Origin: Panaeolus papilionaceus
Taxonomy: Eukaryota; Basidiomycota; Agaricomycetes; Agaricales
DNA: 64,000 bases
NCBI GenBank assembly: GCA_015501605.1
Contig: JADNRZ010000003.1
Location: 1,426,001 to 1,490,000 of the forward strand
Reading direction: 5' to 3'
Shown: piece by piece, positions 35,966 to 48,364 of the stretch
Position numbering within the stretch: the first letter of the stretch is position 1
Layout: each line of letters starts with the position of its first letter
The notes under the pieces: generated by a model
Seen by the model: the letters and a program-made list of their open reading frames with translations, nothing else
Told to the model about the DNA's origin: nothing
The model's database searches: none
Position numbers and translations under genes: made by a program

Positions 35966-38143
35966 ATGGTGCAAACATACGGTGTGGCCAATCCGCATCC
36001 ACACGAGAATGACTCCACTGTCCACTCTGACGAGTCAAGAGGCTTGTTGTCCGGTCAAACGAACACCGCTCATCTCGCAAAGCCAGACGGTAAAGCAGGG
36101 ATGTTGAGTTGTGTTAGTAATTTGTGCAATACTATCATTGGCAGTGGTACGTTCATTTTCAACAATTCAATGAACCCCGCCAATCCTCATATCATGCTTT
36201 CTAGGGATGCTCACTTTTCCACTTGTTTGTACTTTCATCACTTGTCGTCCCTACTTTTACTCACCGTTGCTCTAGGCAATGGCTTCAGCTGGAATGCTAC
36301 CCGGTATCATCACCTGTGTTCTATCTGGGGGTGTAGCTGCCTTTGGCTTATATCTTCTCTCCCTCTGCGCTACTCAGACCCCACACCGTCGCGCTTCTTT
36401 CCATGCAATATCGCAACTCACCTTCCCACGTGCTGCTGTCTTTTTCGACGCAGCGATCGCTATCAAATGCTTTGGCGTTTCTATTAGGTCAGTCTCCTTT
36501 CAATTCAGTTCACTACTCTACTCGCTCCAGTTGTGCACCGAGCCTGAGCTATCTACTGTCGTGTGCATCCGAATCAGCAGCTTAAACTTTAAATCCTTTA
36601 TTGGGAATCCATTTATCAAGCCGTGTTACCTTTTGAGAAGCCTGTTGATACTGACGACTCTTTACATATCCCTATCTTTACGCGACTGCTTTACTTCTTC
36701 ATTCCCACCTGCTTCTCGGCCATAACCCATCCAACCTACGGTGTCCACCCGTCCATTCCGCTCTTCTCCAATCATGCCACCCCAACAGCTACCTGATCAT
36801 CATCAAAGGGCTCATGCCAAGCGTTGTTAGCTCATTATACCACGTTCTCACTTCTCCATCCACTAATCCCCCAGAATGGTCCCTTAATGGCAACAACTGG
36901 ATCACAATGTTCATGCTCGTTCTTGTACCCCTCTGTTTTTTGAGGCACTTGCACAGCCTACGGCATACCAGTTACATTGCCATGTTTTCTGTTGGTATGT
37001 ACATATCTCTTATTATTTCTGGAATGCTTGCCAATATTCTTTATACAGTCTACCTGGTCACTATTGTGATCAGCTGCTACTTCTGGCCTGTTAAGGGGAT
37101 GCCGGAACCTGGAGAAATCCATCTCATCAAATTTACGTCGAATTTCATTTCAAATTTCCCTGTTCAGGTGTTTGCATTTACCTGTGCTCAGAATGTGCGT
37201 TCTAAGTATTTTGTCATGAATTAAGTTATTGACCGCCCATTAGCTATTCCCCATCTATAACGAACTCAAGACTAACAGTCAGAAAAGGATGAATATCGTT
37301 ATTGGCGGCTCTATTGGAACCGCTACGATTACCTATGAAATTATTGCAGTATTTGGATATTTGACATTTGGATCCAAGGTTAGTAGTCATTTTCCTGTGC
37401 ACAACACTTGGGTTGACTAAAACACTTGGCACAGGTTGGACCAAATATCATCGCCATGTATCCTTCGACGACACTTTTCATCGCATTCGGACAACTCGCT
37501 ATCGTTGTTCTTGTGCTATTTTCATACCCACTACAAGTGCACCCGTGTAGAAATTGCCTAGACAAGGTGTTCCATCATTCGAAGACAGTAGCAAAGTCCG
37601 CCGATGCTGGCGGAGCGGAAGATGAAGATGAAGTTGTGCCAGAAATAGAGGGCGACGAACATGCCCATACAGAGATGTCAAGGTTTAAGCACGTGGTGCT
37701 CACCACTGCCATTATCGTGAGCGGATTCACGATTGCGTTTTTGGTGGATGATTTGGAGCTGGGTAAGAAGACAAATATTTTTTTATGTGTGAAATTTTTT
37801 CTAATAACCTTGCATTTTAGTACTTTCGTTTGTAGGGGCCACTGGATCGACTACTATTTCATTTATTCTGCCTGGACTATTTTATTGGAAGGTGAGGATA
37901 ATTTTGAATGGATACTTGGACTAGACTGATTGGATTGCGGAACAGCTATCGAAAGGGGATGGGTCAAAGAAGAGATTGAATACCGGAGCGTTTGCATTGA
38001 TGATTTATGGATTTTTTGTATTTGTTTTCTGGTAAGTGTTTTATTTGGTTGATGTAGATTGCAGCATACTAATAGTTTGATAAACTAGCTTGACATTTAA
38101 TGTTCGAAGAGTAATCAAAGGAGGAAGGGGAGGATTAGAATAA
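35966..38143 (+). CDS. AVT-type amino acid transporter (SLC38/AAAP family)
   Basis: This is a vacuolar or plasma-membrane amino acid/auxin permease family member. The first ATG gives MVQTYGVANPHPHEND and a hydrophilic N-tail, then the conserved first helix NLCNTIIGSGMLTFPL|AMASAGMLPGI (a long donor GTTTGT intron sits between FPL and AMA). Further signature pieces: AAFGLYLLSLCA, IAIKCFGVSISYLIIIKGLM (joined across a 301-nt intron, 36488-36788), WITMFMLVLVPLCFLRHL, FPVQVFAFTCAQNLFPIYNEL and TTISFILPGLFYW. About eleven hydrophobic segments, with an acidic loop (EDEDEVVPEIEGDE) before helix 9. The stop is TAA 38141-38143. The frame is open upstream of 35966, so an earlier start exon is possible; the chosen ATG is the first one in frame. 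Confidence 0.9.
36488..36788 (+). other. Unusually long intron in the transporter gene
   Basis: The donor GTCAGT and acceptor CAACAG flank 301 nt, five times the typical intron length here. Splicing it joins CFGVSIS to YLIIIKGLM exactly as in AVT proteins. Confidence 0.7.
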
Positions 38144-38647
38144 ATATATTAGAATGAAATTGTTAATGTTATGTGAATGTGATGATGAATTTACCCACGG
38201 TGGTTCCATGATCAGAAGGGACTGAGCAAACGAGTTTTCAGAGTTTTTCAATTTGGTTTCTTTCTTTTCAACCTCCACACCAGATGGCATAATCAACTTC
38301 CAACATCATTCTGCAATTATCTGCGAAACATTTTTTTTATCATAAATAAAATAATTAAAAAGGTAGGTTTTAAATTATACAAAAATAAAAGAAATTAAAC
38401 GGGACAAATAACTTGACAACAAACCCACTTTGCATGAACCTTGAACAGTCACTCCTCAACCACCACCTCCCACACATACCTCCACACAGATACCACCACG
38501 TCTTTAACAAACAACTCACGGACCTTGTTATCAACAAACAGCGAGCGACTTGATTCTGCTTCGCCACTGCATCATATCAACACCCTAGCCCTAACGTATT
38601 CTGCTGTTGGCCATCATCCAGAACCTCGTTTCACAGAGGTTTACTCG
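38144..38647. other. Spacer before the R3H gene
   Basis: It holds the transporter's 3' UTR and the R3H gene's promoter and leader. A frame in the R3H register is open from about 38441 but lacks an ATG. No gene seen. Confidence 0.4.
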
Positions 38648-41600
38648 ATGGACTTGCACAAATCAGATCAAGAACCACAAGATGGCGTCTCTATCTTGAC
38701 AAACGCCGACACCAGGCTTGAAGATATACCGCAACAGTCGACAGCGGACGACGTCTCTGCAGTGCCATTGACACCAACCCCACCACCACCAGCAACTGTA
38801 TCATCACCATCGACGCCACCATCCGCGACACCGTCTTCATCCACGCAGGACATCCCTCTGCAGCCTCAAATCATGCAGCCCCAGCTTGCGCAGCAACAGC
38901 AGCCTGACCAGGTCGACGCACAGATCCTTGAGGCTCTTAGGAGCAAGGATAGAATATTCGTGTTGAAGCTTGGAGAAACCTTTGAGGCACTTATCAAGGA
39001 ATCTAGGTTAGTGTTCAGTTTTGTTTCTTCTCGTTGTCGGCCGTACACGTAGCGCCCGTGAATCGTGTTCTGGCCCCTCCTCGCTGCATGGAACCACATC
39101 ATCCATCTATGTTTTACACCCCCCTCCTTTCCTTTCCTATCGCATCCATTTTGTTTCCTTTCTGGACACATGTATTCTGATGATCGTACTCATTCTATTA
39201 CAGGCCGCGAGTTGAACTCTCCCCAAATTCATCTTATCATCGATTGCTAGTCCATCGCTGCTCGGCTTATTATAAACTCGTTCCAGAGAGCGATCCTCTT
39301 ACAAAGGGAATTGCTGTTGTGTATACACCTGAAAGTAGAATGTGCGTTTTTTCTCCACTCTTTCTCTATATTTGGTTTGAAGCGGTGTTGATCCCTCCTT
39401 AACTTTTTTCTTTCTTTCTCGCTTGCTCGCTCGCGCGATCAATTAATATACGGCGTGTGTTCTGGTCAATCCAGTCCTGACCGTCGCCTTTGTGATTTAA
39501 TTCCACCCGAGCCACATACCCATCCCGCTATACAGATTATGCGAAGGCCACGATCCTTGGCTAGCTCTGTCGCTGGCGAGGAAGCCGATCTTTCCGATGT
39601 CGAACCTTCAGAGTCGGGCAGTTTGGGAGGTCGAAGCAATCCTACTAGTTCAAGTGGAAATAACGCCAGCAACCCTAATAATCCTCCCAACAACAAAAAG
39701 CACATGACGATTGAAGAACGCGAAGCTGCGTACAAAATGGCGCGTGAAAGGATTTTTATGGATTTCCAGGAGAAACCGGAAAAGGGAAAGGGCAAAGACG
39801 GTGACAGTGGTGTGAGTGCGAGCTTGTCGATGTTGAGTTTGAATAGTGGGGGAGGTGGGGGGTCGACGAGCGCTAGTGTGTCGTCGACAAGCGCGGGTGG
39901 GAGGAGTAGCTTTTTAGGGGATACGGATGATGGTGTGAGTTCTCCTGCGACCGAGAGCGAGTGGTCTGGGCCCGTTGCGAGTGTTGTTGGGGGCCATCAG
40001 AATCGGGGAGAGCATCACGGGAATAAGAGGGAAAGCGGGAGACGTGGAGGTCCTGTGAGTACCTCGGCGGGTTCGTCCCGATCCCTTCGCAATGACAGAG
40101 GATTCCATGGAAGTGGATCTGGAAGCTCGTCTCGCAATTCGAGGGCACCGTCACCCTCGTCGTCGTTTGCGTATCCGACTTTGTACGAGCCCCCTCCGTC
40201 TGTTGGCCAAATATACGACCCGAATCAGCATCACCAGCACCAGCACCCCCATGCGGGCGCGAATCCTGCAGCTGCAGCTGGTATGGGATACATGAATCCT
40301 ACAAATCAGTACACAGCTGCGTATCCGTACGCAGGTGCGCCTGGTCAAGGCCATGGTCCGCCTTATATGGCGCCTACAGCGTATCCATATTACTCTCAGC
40401 CGTATCACCCTTACCAAATGCAACACATACCACCGCCTCCTCCACAAGCACAACAGCCTCATCCTGGCCAACATAGTGCTGGGGGTCATACCAGTCCTCC
40501 CCCTGCTGGCAGTGAACCATATTCGCCACAGCACCAACATCAACACCCCATGCATTATGGGCATCCCTACGCATGGGGACAACCAGCGCCTCATCCTCAG
40601 ACAATGCAATCGCCGCCACCGCCTTCTCATGTACACCCAATCGCGCACCATCATATACATCCCAGTCATGCCCAACCACACCAACAAAACCACAACACCA
40701 CAAGCGCCCACAGCATGGGACCACCACCTCCACCTCCTGGACCACCACCCCCTCAGCAGGCAGCAAGCCCAGCTGGGGCATACCCCGGGTATCCAGCATA
40801 TGGATATCCAACCCAGCCAATGCCCATGAACGGGTATTATCCTCCACCTGGACCTCCCCAGCAAGTGCCTGTTGGGGGTATGCCTCCTGGACCTGCGGGT
40901 GCACCCCAACAGGGCCCTCCAGGACAGCAGCACGGGTATATCGATCCGAGGGGCATGAATGGACATGTACCACCTCAAGGACAAGGAGCAGGTCCTGCAC
41001 ATCATAATCCCAACAACGTACAGGGTGCACAGAACCAGAGGAACGGTTATGGATCACCCAATGGGAGTATGAACGGCGGGAGAAATAACAGGAATGCCTC
41101 GAATGGTAGTGGTGGTGGAGTGGGTAAAACCCGCCCAGGACCTCCTGGGGCGAGTTCAGCAAGGGCGCCTTGGAGCTATGGGCCCAATGTTGGCGGTGGC
41201 ACGACGGTGCAAGCTAGTCATGGAGGAACGTATGGGTATAATGTTGCAGGTGGCAGCGATACGAATCTTGGACCGAGGTTTACGGCTAGTCATAGACGCC
41301 CTTCAGGAAATAGCAGCTCTGGAAACAGTAGAGGATCATCGAACTTCGATGATACTCTATCGATTTCGGTTGGTGGCTTTTCTTCTTTGTCGTGAGTTTA
41401 CTGTTGTACTAATGTAATTTTTGTGCACTTTGTATGGTGAAATTTAGTCAACGTCTACATCGTCGTCTTCAACATCGACCAATACGCTTGTTTCAACGGC
41501 GTCTTCGCAGCACCCACTTCCTCAAAGACCTGACTGGGCAGTGGGACTTAAGGCTCAGCCCAGCCTTGCGGGGAATAGGCATATGCCAGGGAGTATGTCG

Positions 41601-42189
41601 TCGTCACCCATGCGCACCAACTCGCACAACTCGACCACATCTTCGACTTCGAGCAATAGCTCGAGGCATGGGTCTAACCACGCCAGTCCACTACCGCCTG
41701 CTTCTACCGACTTCCCACCTTTGACGACTGGGCCAGGAGCGATAGGGGAGAAGAAGGTCCCAGTTCCAGGTGGTGCATGGGGTACACCTAGGAATGGTAT
41801 TCTGGGACTCAATGGCACTCATGTTGATGGGGAGAGGGGGGCCGGAAAGGTATGTTCTTATCGCCTGAGAACCTTCGTTTAATAAGGTGTTGACAACATC
41901 ACTGTTGTAGCCCGGAGACCTCATCAGTCCGAAGATCGTTCGACGACCTGGTGGCCCTCCACAGCCGAATGGGGGACAGGGATATCGTTCGCAGCAACAG
42001 CAGGGTCACAGCCCGCAGCAGGGGCAGCTTGACAGGACTAGAGACGCTGCTAATGCGATTATTGAACAGGTGTCTGGTATGACACTGGAAGAAAACGAGG
42101 CTGATGCAGCTCAGGTATCGACACCTATTGTTGCCTCAACCTCTCCTGCCGCAGCAGCAGGTTTGGCTGCCTCTGCCTCGGCTGCGTAG
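38648..42189 (+). CDS. R3H-SUZ RNA-binding protein with long Q/P/H-rich tail
   Basis: This resembles the ARPP21/R3HDM/encore family of cytoplasmic RNA-binding proteins. ATG 38648 starts MDLHKSDQEP and a Pro/Gln-rich head. The R3H core follows: RPRVELSPNSSYHRLLVHRC, then AYYKLVPESDPLTKGIAVVY (about 39210-39330). The SUZ-like segment is KHMTIEEREAAYKMARERIF (about 39700-39760). A very long low-complexity tail, rich in P, Q, H, G and Y, occupies nt 40150-41100, a prion-like composition. The final exon ends AAGLAASASAA with TAG at 42187-42189. About four introns. The junction at 41369-41447 is ambiguous: a GTTGGT donor keeps the frame, while the stronger GTGAGT 25 nt further would change the C-terminus. 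Role inferred: mRNA binding. Confidence 0.87.
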
Positions 42190-42927
42190 ATGTCAATATT
42201 GACATTGCCCAGAAAAAAAGTGCCTGTTGTCGGCCTCTTTCCTTATAACAAAGAAAGCAGGCTTGCTGTGTTTTCTCATCGCAATTTCTTTTTGGCTTTT
42301 CCTCCCTGTGTTTTTCCCCTTCAGTTGTCTTTCCCTTGTTTTCTTTTATATACTTTCTTCTTTTTTGCTTTCTTCTTTCTCCTTTTTGGTCATTTGAAAC
42401 GTTCTGAATAATACTTATATATATATTGCATGTTCACGTTGTAATGATGTGTTTTGTGTGAAATCCTCTCCATTCTGTGTTGATACTGCTATCGTTGTCA
42501 TCACCACCAATGTTTCTATTGCCTAGTCCGTCATCTCTTTGCTCACTTTGCTGTGGCGAAACTGGGTCTGTAACGTTGGTTCACTACAACCAACTCGTAC
42601 TACTATTACTCCAACCATATCCTCCACGGGCCCATGCCCTAGTATACTTAGAATCGGTTCAAATACATAGACAATCTGTAGTTGTAAAAAGAAAGAGTAG
42701 TAAAAACTTTAAACTCCCCTCCATCTCAGGTCCCTTACATACGATCTAAGGCTGTTCTTTTCCTTTTATTGGACAATAAACGTATTTAAACACCTTTTTG
42801 AATGTGTGCCAATCACTAAAGACGGCGAGACGTTTGAGGTAATTATTTCCAAATCGAGAAACAGCTCGCCTTGAGTCTCAAACGTAGACAATTGATTCTT
42901 GGACTTGACCACCTACCATCATCACCA
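42190..42927. other. 3' UTR of the R3H gene and RPB4 upstream region
   Basis: The stretch is strongly pyrimidine-rich at 42290-42390, consistent with a 3' UTR. No gene and no TATA box noted upstream of RPB4. Confidence 0.5.
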
Positions 42928-43669
42928 ATGGCGGCGAGGCTACGACACAGGCCCACAGTTGAGGAGGAGGATGCATCACAACTTAAACTCGGACCTGGTA
43001 TGTTTGGTCATCAGCTTTCATAGTGTATTTTTTGGTAGAAAGCGCTGTTGTTCCATCCAACCTGCATTTCACACTTTGAGATATGATTATACCTCTGCCT
43101 CAAGTCACTGACTCGCACTTTTTTATGTGCAGAATTCAATAACGCTGGTTGCTTGCTTATCTCCGAAGTCAAGTATCTCCTGGAGAACAGGGATAAAGAT
43201 GCGCCTGATACTGCGTGAGCTGGGTTTCTGTATATCCTTTCTTCGTGTTCTTGAAGACACCCTGGCTATGAATTATCTATGACGCGACAGAAGCTAATCT
43301 CTTTTGCGTAGTGTGTATAACAAAACGCTAGAATATGTCAAGACGTTTGCAAAGTTCAATACAACGGACACTGCATCTGCAGTTCGAGAGTGTGTATTCC
43401 TTGCGTCGAGAGCGGATTCAGTAACTTACTGCTTCTTCATCCAGAACACTGCGACGAGAACCTGCCCTAACCCAATTTGAAACTGCCCAAATAGCCAATC
43501 TATGCCCAGCAGATGCAGAGGAAGCCAAGAGCATAATCCCCAGGCAAGTTTTTCAAATGGCGCTCGACGAATTCATCTGACATTGTTCACCAGTCTCGTC
43601 AAAATTGATGATGACAGGTTACAGTCCCTTCTCGACGAAATCCAGACAGTCAGGAAATTCCAGGCTTAA
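42928..43669 (+). CDS. RPB4: RNA polymerase II subunit Rpb4
   Basis: Rpb4 forms the stalk of RNA polymerase II with Rpb7 and helps in initiation and in coupling to mRNA decay. The spliced chain is short, about 140 residues: MAARLRHRPTVEEEDASQLK, LGPEFNNAGCLLISEVKYLL, ENRDKDAPDTA, VYNKTLEYVKTFAKFNT, the last part LTQFETAQIANLCPADAEEA and KSIIPSLVKIDDDRLQSLLD, ending TVRKFQA. The blocks NAGCLLISEV, LEYVKTF.KFN, and F E.AQ.ANL.P are diagnostic. Four introns fall between these blocks. Stop TAA 43667-43669. The gene lies tail to tail with PUS1, 87 bp apart, so 3' UTRs almost certainly overlap. Confidence 0.95.
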
Positions 43670-43756
43670 TGGAATGATAGATATATCCGCAATCAGTGTC
43701 TACGCTGGAGGATGGCATGGTGTATATATACCAATAATATGTAAAATCAATGTTGT

Positions 43757-46073
43757 CTAACCCTCCGTCTCCTCAAGCTGCTTTTTATCCAACTTAGCCT
43801 CTGAATCTGATTCAACGTCACCCTCATCTTCCGCCTCGAGTTTCTTCTTAATCTCGTCGTTTTCCGGGAAGCTGGTGATGTCGAAAACGCGCTTCTCTCG
43901 GAATGGATTGGCGCGTTTTCCGCTTTTGTTGATAACTGCTACATCGGGGACATTACCTGTGGCATTGAGGTAGAGAAGGTCGTTGCCAGCATAAGCATCA
44001 ATAGATCGGACCCAAGCGTCAAACCTGCGCTCAATTAATATCCATTCTTCAATGTAGAAGTTTTGAACTTACAACGCATCCCGATCTTCGATTTCCCTCA
44101 TGTTCTTGTAAATGTATTTTTCCTTGAATGCGTTCATTTGGTCTCTATAGACGTCAAAATCGATTGGAGGCCTATAGTCTGGGTCTGTAGGCTTGAACTT
44201 TTCGTTGATGACTGCCATTCGTTGGTTATAGGCGTCGAACAGGGGTTCCTCCAGCAGGAGGCCCAACGCCGGCATTTTGGGCACAAATACGGGACGTTGT
44301 CCATAGAGCTACAGAAAAGAATTAGCCCGTACTTGATGCAGAATATGCCTCTCGTACCTCGCTAATTACTCTCGCAGGTGTTCCCATACGACACGACAGT
44401 ACGAGGATGGACATCATTTTACGCTGTCAAATCCGTTAATTCCAACGATCGATTCAGAGGCCAAATATGTCTCACAATCTGTAGAACACTTCGTAAGTAA
44501 AGGCATGTAAAGCAGGTACATCTGTGCGCACCTGATGAAGCATGAAGCTCTGTCCATGGAATAGCACACTGATCCATTCCGTGTCACCATAAACCACAGG
44601 ATCCGATATCTATAAGAATCCTCTTGAACCAAAAGCCTGAGTGAAAGAGATGGCCTGGCGCTAACCTCAATTTTCTTCATGTAGCGGAAGTTGCTACGAT
44701 CATTAAAGTCACGACCGACCGTAAAGTTATGGAAGTTGTGCGTTCCCAGATATTTGTACACCAGCGACCTCAAGCCCTCAACATGTTCGGGTGACGCCCT
44801 CCACGCTCGCTTCCTTGCGAGGTCTTCTTCCTTTGTGCTTTCCCCGACGCCTTCCCAGAACGGTGAGGACAACGAAGGTTGCATCCCTGGAAACTCTTCG
44901 CCGCGCTCTGTCCAAATTTTATGAATACCAGAACCTGGTTTCGGGGGGATCAAGAGGTATGTCGGGAAGAAGTACGTGTACTTCCGGCTTTCACAAACCC
45001 TAAGGGCGAGAGAAATCAGCAGAAGGGCAAGAAAGCGTTAAATATGGCTTACAATCGTGCGTTAAACGAGTTTTGTACGCGACACTGTGAATCCGTCAGC
45101 GGTGCTCAAGAACAACACGATCGAACATACATATCCCCACAGACGAATCTCAGGCGGGAGCTCTTCGTTGATTCGGGCTATGATATCTTTAACGCCTGGG
45201 ATAGTAAGGATCATTTTGAGTGACACAACATTTCCTGCTGCATGGACACCTGCATCTGTACGGGCAGCACGCGCCAGACCGACCTGAGTTTATGAAAAAA
45301 GATCTGCTCAGTTACATACTGACAAAATGGGATGAATATATACCTTGGTCGGATTATCTGCATTATCCTGGGATACAGCTCCAACCTTCACCAAGGCCTG
45401 GAACAGTACACCTTCGATCGTGCGTGTATGATCTGGTTGACTTTGAAGGGATAAACATTAAAACGCTATGATACTCAAGGAGTTAAACGTACATTTGCAT
45501 ACCACTGTACCCAGACCCACAAAAGCCCATAAGCAATGCACACTGTCGCTTGGGATATCTTGGGGCTTTTGGCGTGCCGTCTACCTCCTTCCCAGATCCC
45601 GCTTCACCAGATGCAGCAGCAGCGTCCTCGGCATCCCGTGTTCTCCTTCCCCCACGTCCTCGACCATTCTTTTTCTCCTTCCTCTCCGAGAGCCTTTTGT
45701 TGGCTGGTTCTTTGCCTTTGGGCTTTGACGTGTTGTCGGTCATTTCTACGTCCTCCCGAGATGTCGATTCCGTAGCCTCCGGAAGAGTTGGATTTTGAGG
45801 TTCGATAGGTTCGCTGCTCGTCGATGGAATCGGCATAGATTCATCTTCATCTTCCTTTCGCATTCGTTTCGCCTCTGGCCGTTGGGCATCAGGAGAGGCT
45901 TCGCGCTTCGCTGCTTCTGACATTCTTCGATGTATCACCAACGGAAGTACAGTTTTAGTTAGAGGCGTTCGGCGCACACCAGATCCCAAATGAAGGAAAC
46001 GCGATGAGCTGCAATTGAAGGCAGAACTGTATATTAGGCTTCGTTTCAATGACAATCTCAAGACGTTGGTCAT
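43757..46073 (-). CDS. PUS1: tRNA pseudouridine synthase Pus1, with possible mitochondrial start
   Basis: Pus1 converts uridines to pseudouridine in tRNA (and some mRNA and snRNA). The nuclear-type start is ATG 45923 ([20 protein letters not shown]). The same frame is open upstream to ATG 46073, which adds 50 residues ([20 protein letters not shown]...) that are Arg/Ser/Leu-rich and free of acids, as in a mitochondrial presequence. Core motifs: [20 protein letters not shown]; the catalytic loop [12 protein letters not shown] (nt about 45230-45262; catalytic Asp in RTDAGVHA); [28 protein letters not shown]; and [10 protein letters not shown] at about 44400. The C-terminus is acidic, ending at TAG 43757. 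About eight introns. Two transcripts, long and short, would give mitochondrial and nuclear forms, as in mammals; that is inference. Confidence 0.95.
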
Positions 46074-46472
46074 TTACGAGGTGATAGAAACAGAAACAGG
46101 TTTGATTCTCCTTTATGGTTCTATCTTGGGGGTTAAATGTGCATCAATTCGTGTTTTAAAGACATTTCATACTGGTAAAAAGTTCCACAAAGAGAGACGT
46201 CGAATGGACTGGTGCAAGTCTTTTACAAGTTCAAACTTTTCCAATGACACAAGATCCACGTCACCGGGCCGTAGAACCCCTTTTGGACCATAGCGAAAAC
46301 CCCACCCCAGCGAGCAACACTGGTCTCGTCTCCTGACAGTCTTATATGTATATGTCGAGTATGACAAAAAGAAAAAGTGATGCAGATCGTGTTCTTTACA
46401 TTTTTTGAACGCAGATTCAAATATATACATAGCAATATTTTATATATATATTGTTAATCGAGGAAAAGATCT
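46074..46472. other. Spacer between PUS1 and xylulokinase
   Basis: The 400 bp hold the PUS1 promoter and the xylulokinase 3' UTR. A short AT repeat (TATATATATAT-like) lies at about 46441-46452. No gene seen. Confidence 0.4.
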
Positions 46473-48364
46473 TTACGCTGTGTTCTCTGCGTTCCATGCC
46501 TCAACCACCTGTGCCTCGCATTTGGCATAGACGTCAACAAGTCCGTCGTATATCTTTGCGATATCTTTTTGGGACTTTGCAACGCACTTCAGACCCATTG
46601 CTTCGCCCCCGATCATATCCTCGAAGCTGCCATCAGGGTGTGTCTGCCTCCACCATGCAAACTTAGCAAGCAAGGCACCACCAGATGCAGCAGCTTCTTT
46701 CGTTTCAGAAACATATACGTCCATATCGAATATATCCTAAAACGGGGCTGATCAGCGAACCTTCTTCATGAAAAAATAAACTGAGAACATACTGCTGCCA
46801 GCTGTCGAATGGTTTGGTTGGCAGAAGAACCGCCACTAATGACGAGTCGATGCAGATGGGGAGAATTCTCGGGAAGGATAGCTGCAATGCGGGATCGAAT
46901 CGATAAGAACTGAGACTCCATGATCGCCCGAGGGTGGATGTTCGGAGGGATATTATCGGTTAGAGGGATGGGGGGGTTGACTGTTGTCTTGATAAGATTG
47001 GAAGTGAAGAAGAATTCACCCGTAACATTGGGTGGAATGATTTCAGGAAGAGGAAAATAAAAGCCTGTAATGCCATCGCATCCAGGTGGCGTAGATTCGA
47101 TGAGCTCGTTGAAGATATGCCAGTGGTGATTGGCATAACTATCGCGAACATGTTCTCGAGCCAATGCGCCGTTCTTATAGCAAAGCATGGCAATTTGCGA
47201 GTCCAAGTGAGCGGGATGCGCCAACAAATGAGATGTTGTGAATCGCTTGGGTGGTCTATCCGAAGGTGGAATGGACAACAGGAACGTTGTGGATGTTCCA
47301 AGCGAAAGTAGTGCATCACCAGGAGCAGACAGGGACACAACAGTAGCGGGGTTATCTCCAGTGAAGGGAGCAATGATACAGTCTAGTTCATGAAAGGTCA
47401 GCAGTGGGGCTAGACACTGGGGCCGTGGAACGTACCTGGAGATAGACCCCATTTTTTCACCCACCAGGCATCGATTTTACCAAGGGACACTCCTCCAGGT
47501 ACGGGCTCTAGTCCCAATTTAGTGCGAAGCTCTGGTCCGCCGCAGATCTCGAGCAAACGGTCATTCCACTTGCACGAGAGAACATCCATCAAGTTCATTC
47601 CACTAGCATCGGAAATTTCAATAGGGGCAATATGTCCCAAGAAGACAGAAGGGATAAACGAGGAGATGAGTGATACTCTGGCGGTCTTGTTGTAAATTTC
47701 TGGGTTGAGACGACGAAGCTGGGAAGATAAGTTTAAGTCAAAACTCAATCAAATATCTAGATTTGCAATACCTTGGAGATTTGACTCCCCGTGAAGCGCT
47801 CATATGCACGGCTTCCTGTGCAATCGGCGAGTTTTTGTGCACCTCCAAATTCTTGCTCCAATATCTTACAATCTTCTGTGGTGGATGAATCTTGCCAGAT
47901 GGGTGCCTTGTCCCATGAGAAGGCCGCTGGGAAAAGTTGGTCGGCGAGTGTTTGCGTCGGATCCAACTTGGATAGAAGGCTTTCCGCTTCTGTAGACCAG
48001 TAAACAGATCCATGTTGCTGTACACAGCCATCATTGACTGGCTTGCTTTGATATGATTTTGAGGGGCACACACCTGACCCGCACCAGAGATGGCGGCTAT
48101 GGTGTCAAACAGAACACCATCGTCTTTAAGTCTTTGGAATAGTAGATCGATCGCTTCCAAAAACATCCTCACTGGGGAGGTAACTTCCCCAGTTCCAGGT
48201 CCTTTGATAGCACCACTGGTGGTACCATAGTGTGGGAGGTCACGATCAAAGTTAACAGCTGCTTCATGGACGACATTAGACTGCTCGTCGAGGAGAACAG
48301 CCTTGATTTGCTGGGTAGACAAGTCTAAACCCAAGAAAGTCGGGAAAGGTGCATCGGAGGACAT
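46473..48364 (-). CDS. XKS1: D-xylulokinase
   Basis: This FGGY-family kinase phosphorylates D-xylulose to D-xylulose 5-phosphate, feeding pentose (xylose/arabinose) carbon into the pentose phosphate pathway. The N-terminus MSSDAPFPTFLGLDLSTQQIK carries the phosphate-1 loop DLSTQ. AISGAGQQHGSVYWS (spliced at about 48010-48080) is the substrate-binding segment. ISDASGMNLMDVL and IAPFTGDNPATVVSL follow; LLSLGTSTTFLLS is the adenosine region. The C-terminal FGGY domain ends with VISGGSSANQTIRQLAADIF and MDVYVSETKEAAASGGALLA. Stop at 46473. Seven or so introns. Full length, about 560 residues. Not adjacent to other xylose genes, although a Gfo/Idh/MocA enzyme of a family that includes D-xylose dehydrogenase lies 25 kb away. 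Confidence 0.95.

Noticed and set aside
40151..41162. Long antisense frames opposite the R3H gene
   Set aside because: They mirror the repetitive P/Q/H-rich coding sequence; the translations are W/R/H-rich shadows.
42640..42690. A GGTTCAAAT string resembling a tRNA B box
   Set aside because: No A box, acceptor stem or anticodon arm could be found around it.
22141..48364. A xylose-use cluster formed by the dehydrogenase and xylulokinase genes
   Set aside because: The genes are about 23 kb apart with many unrelated genes between, and the dehydrogenase substrate is not known.
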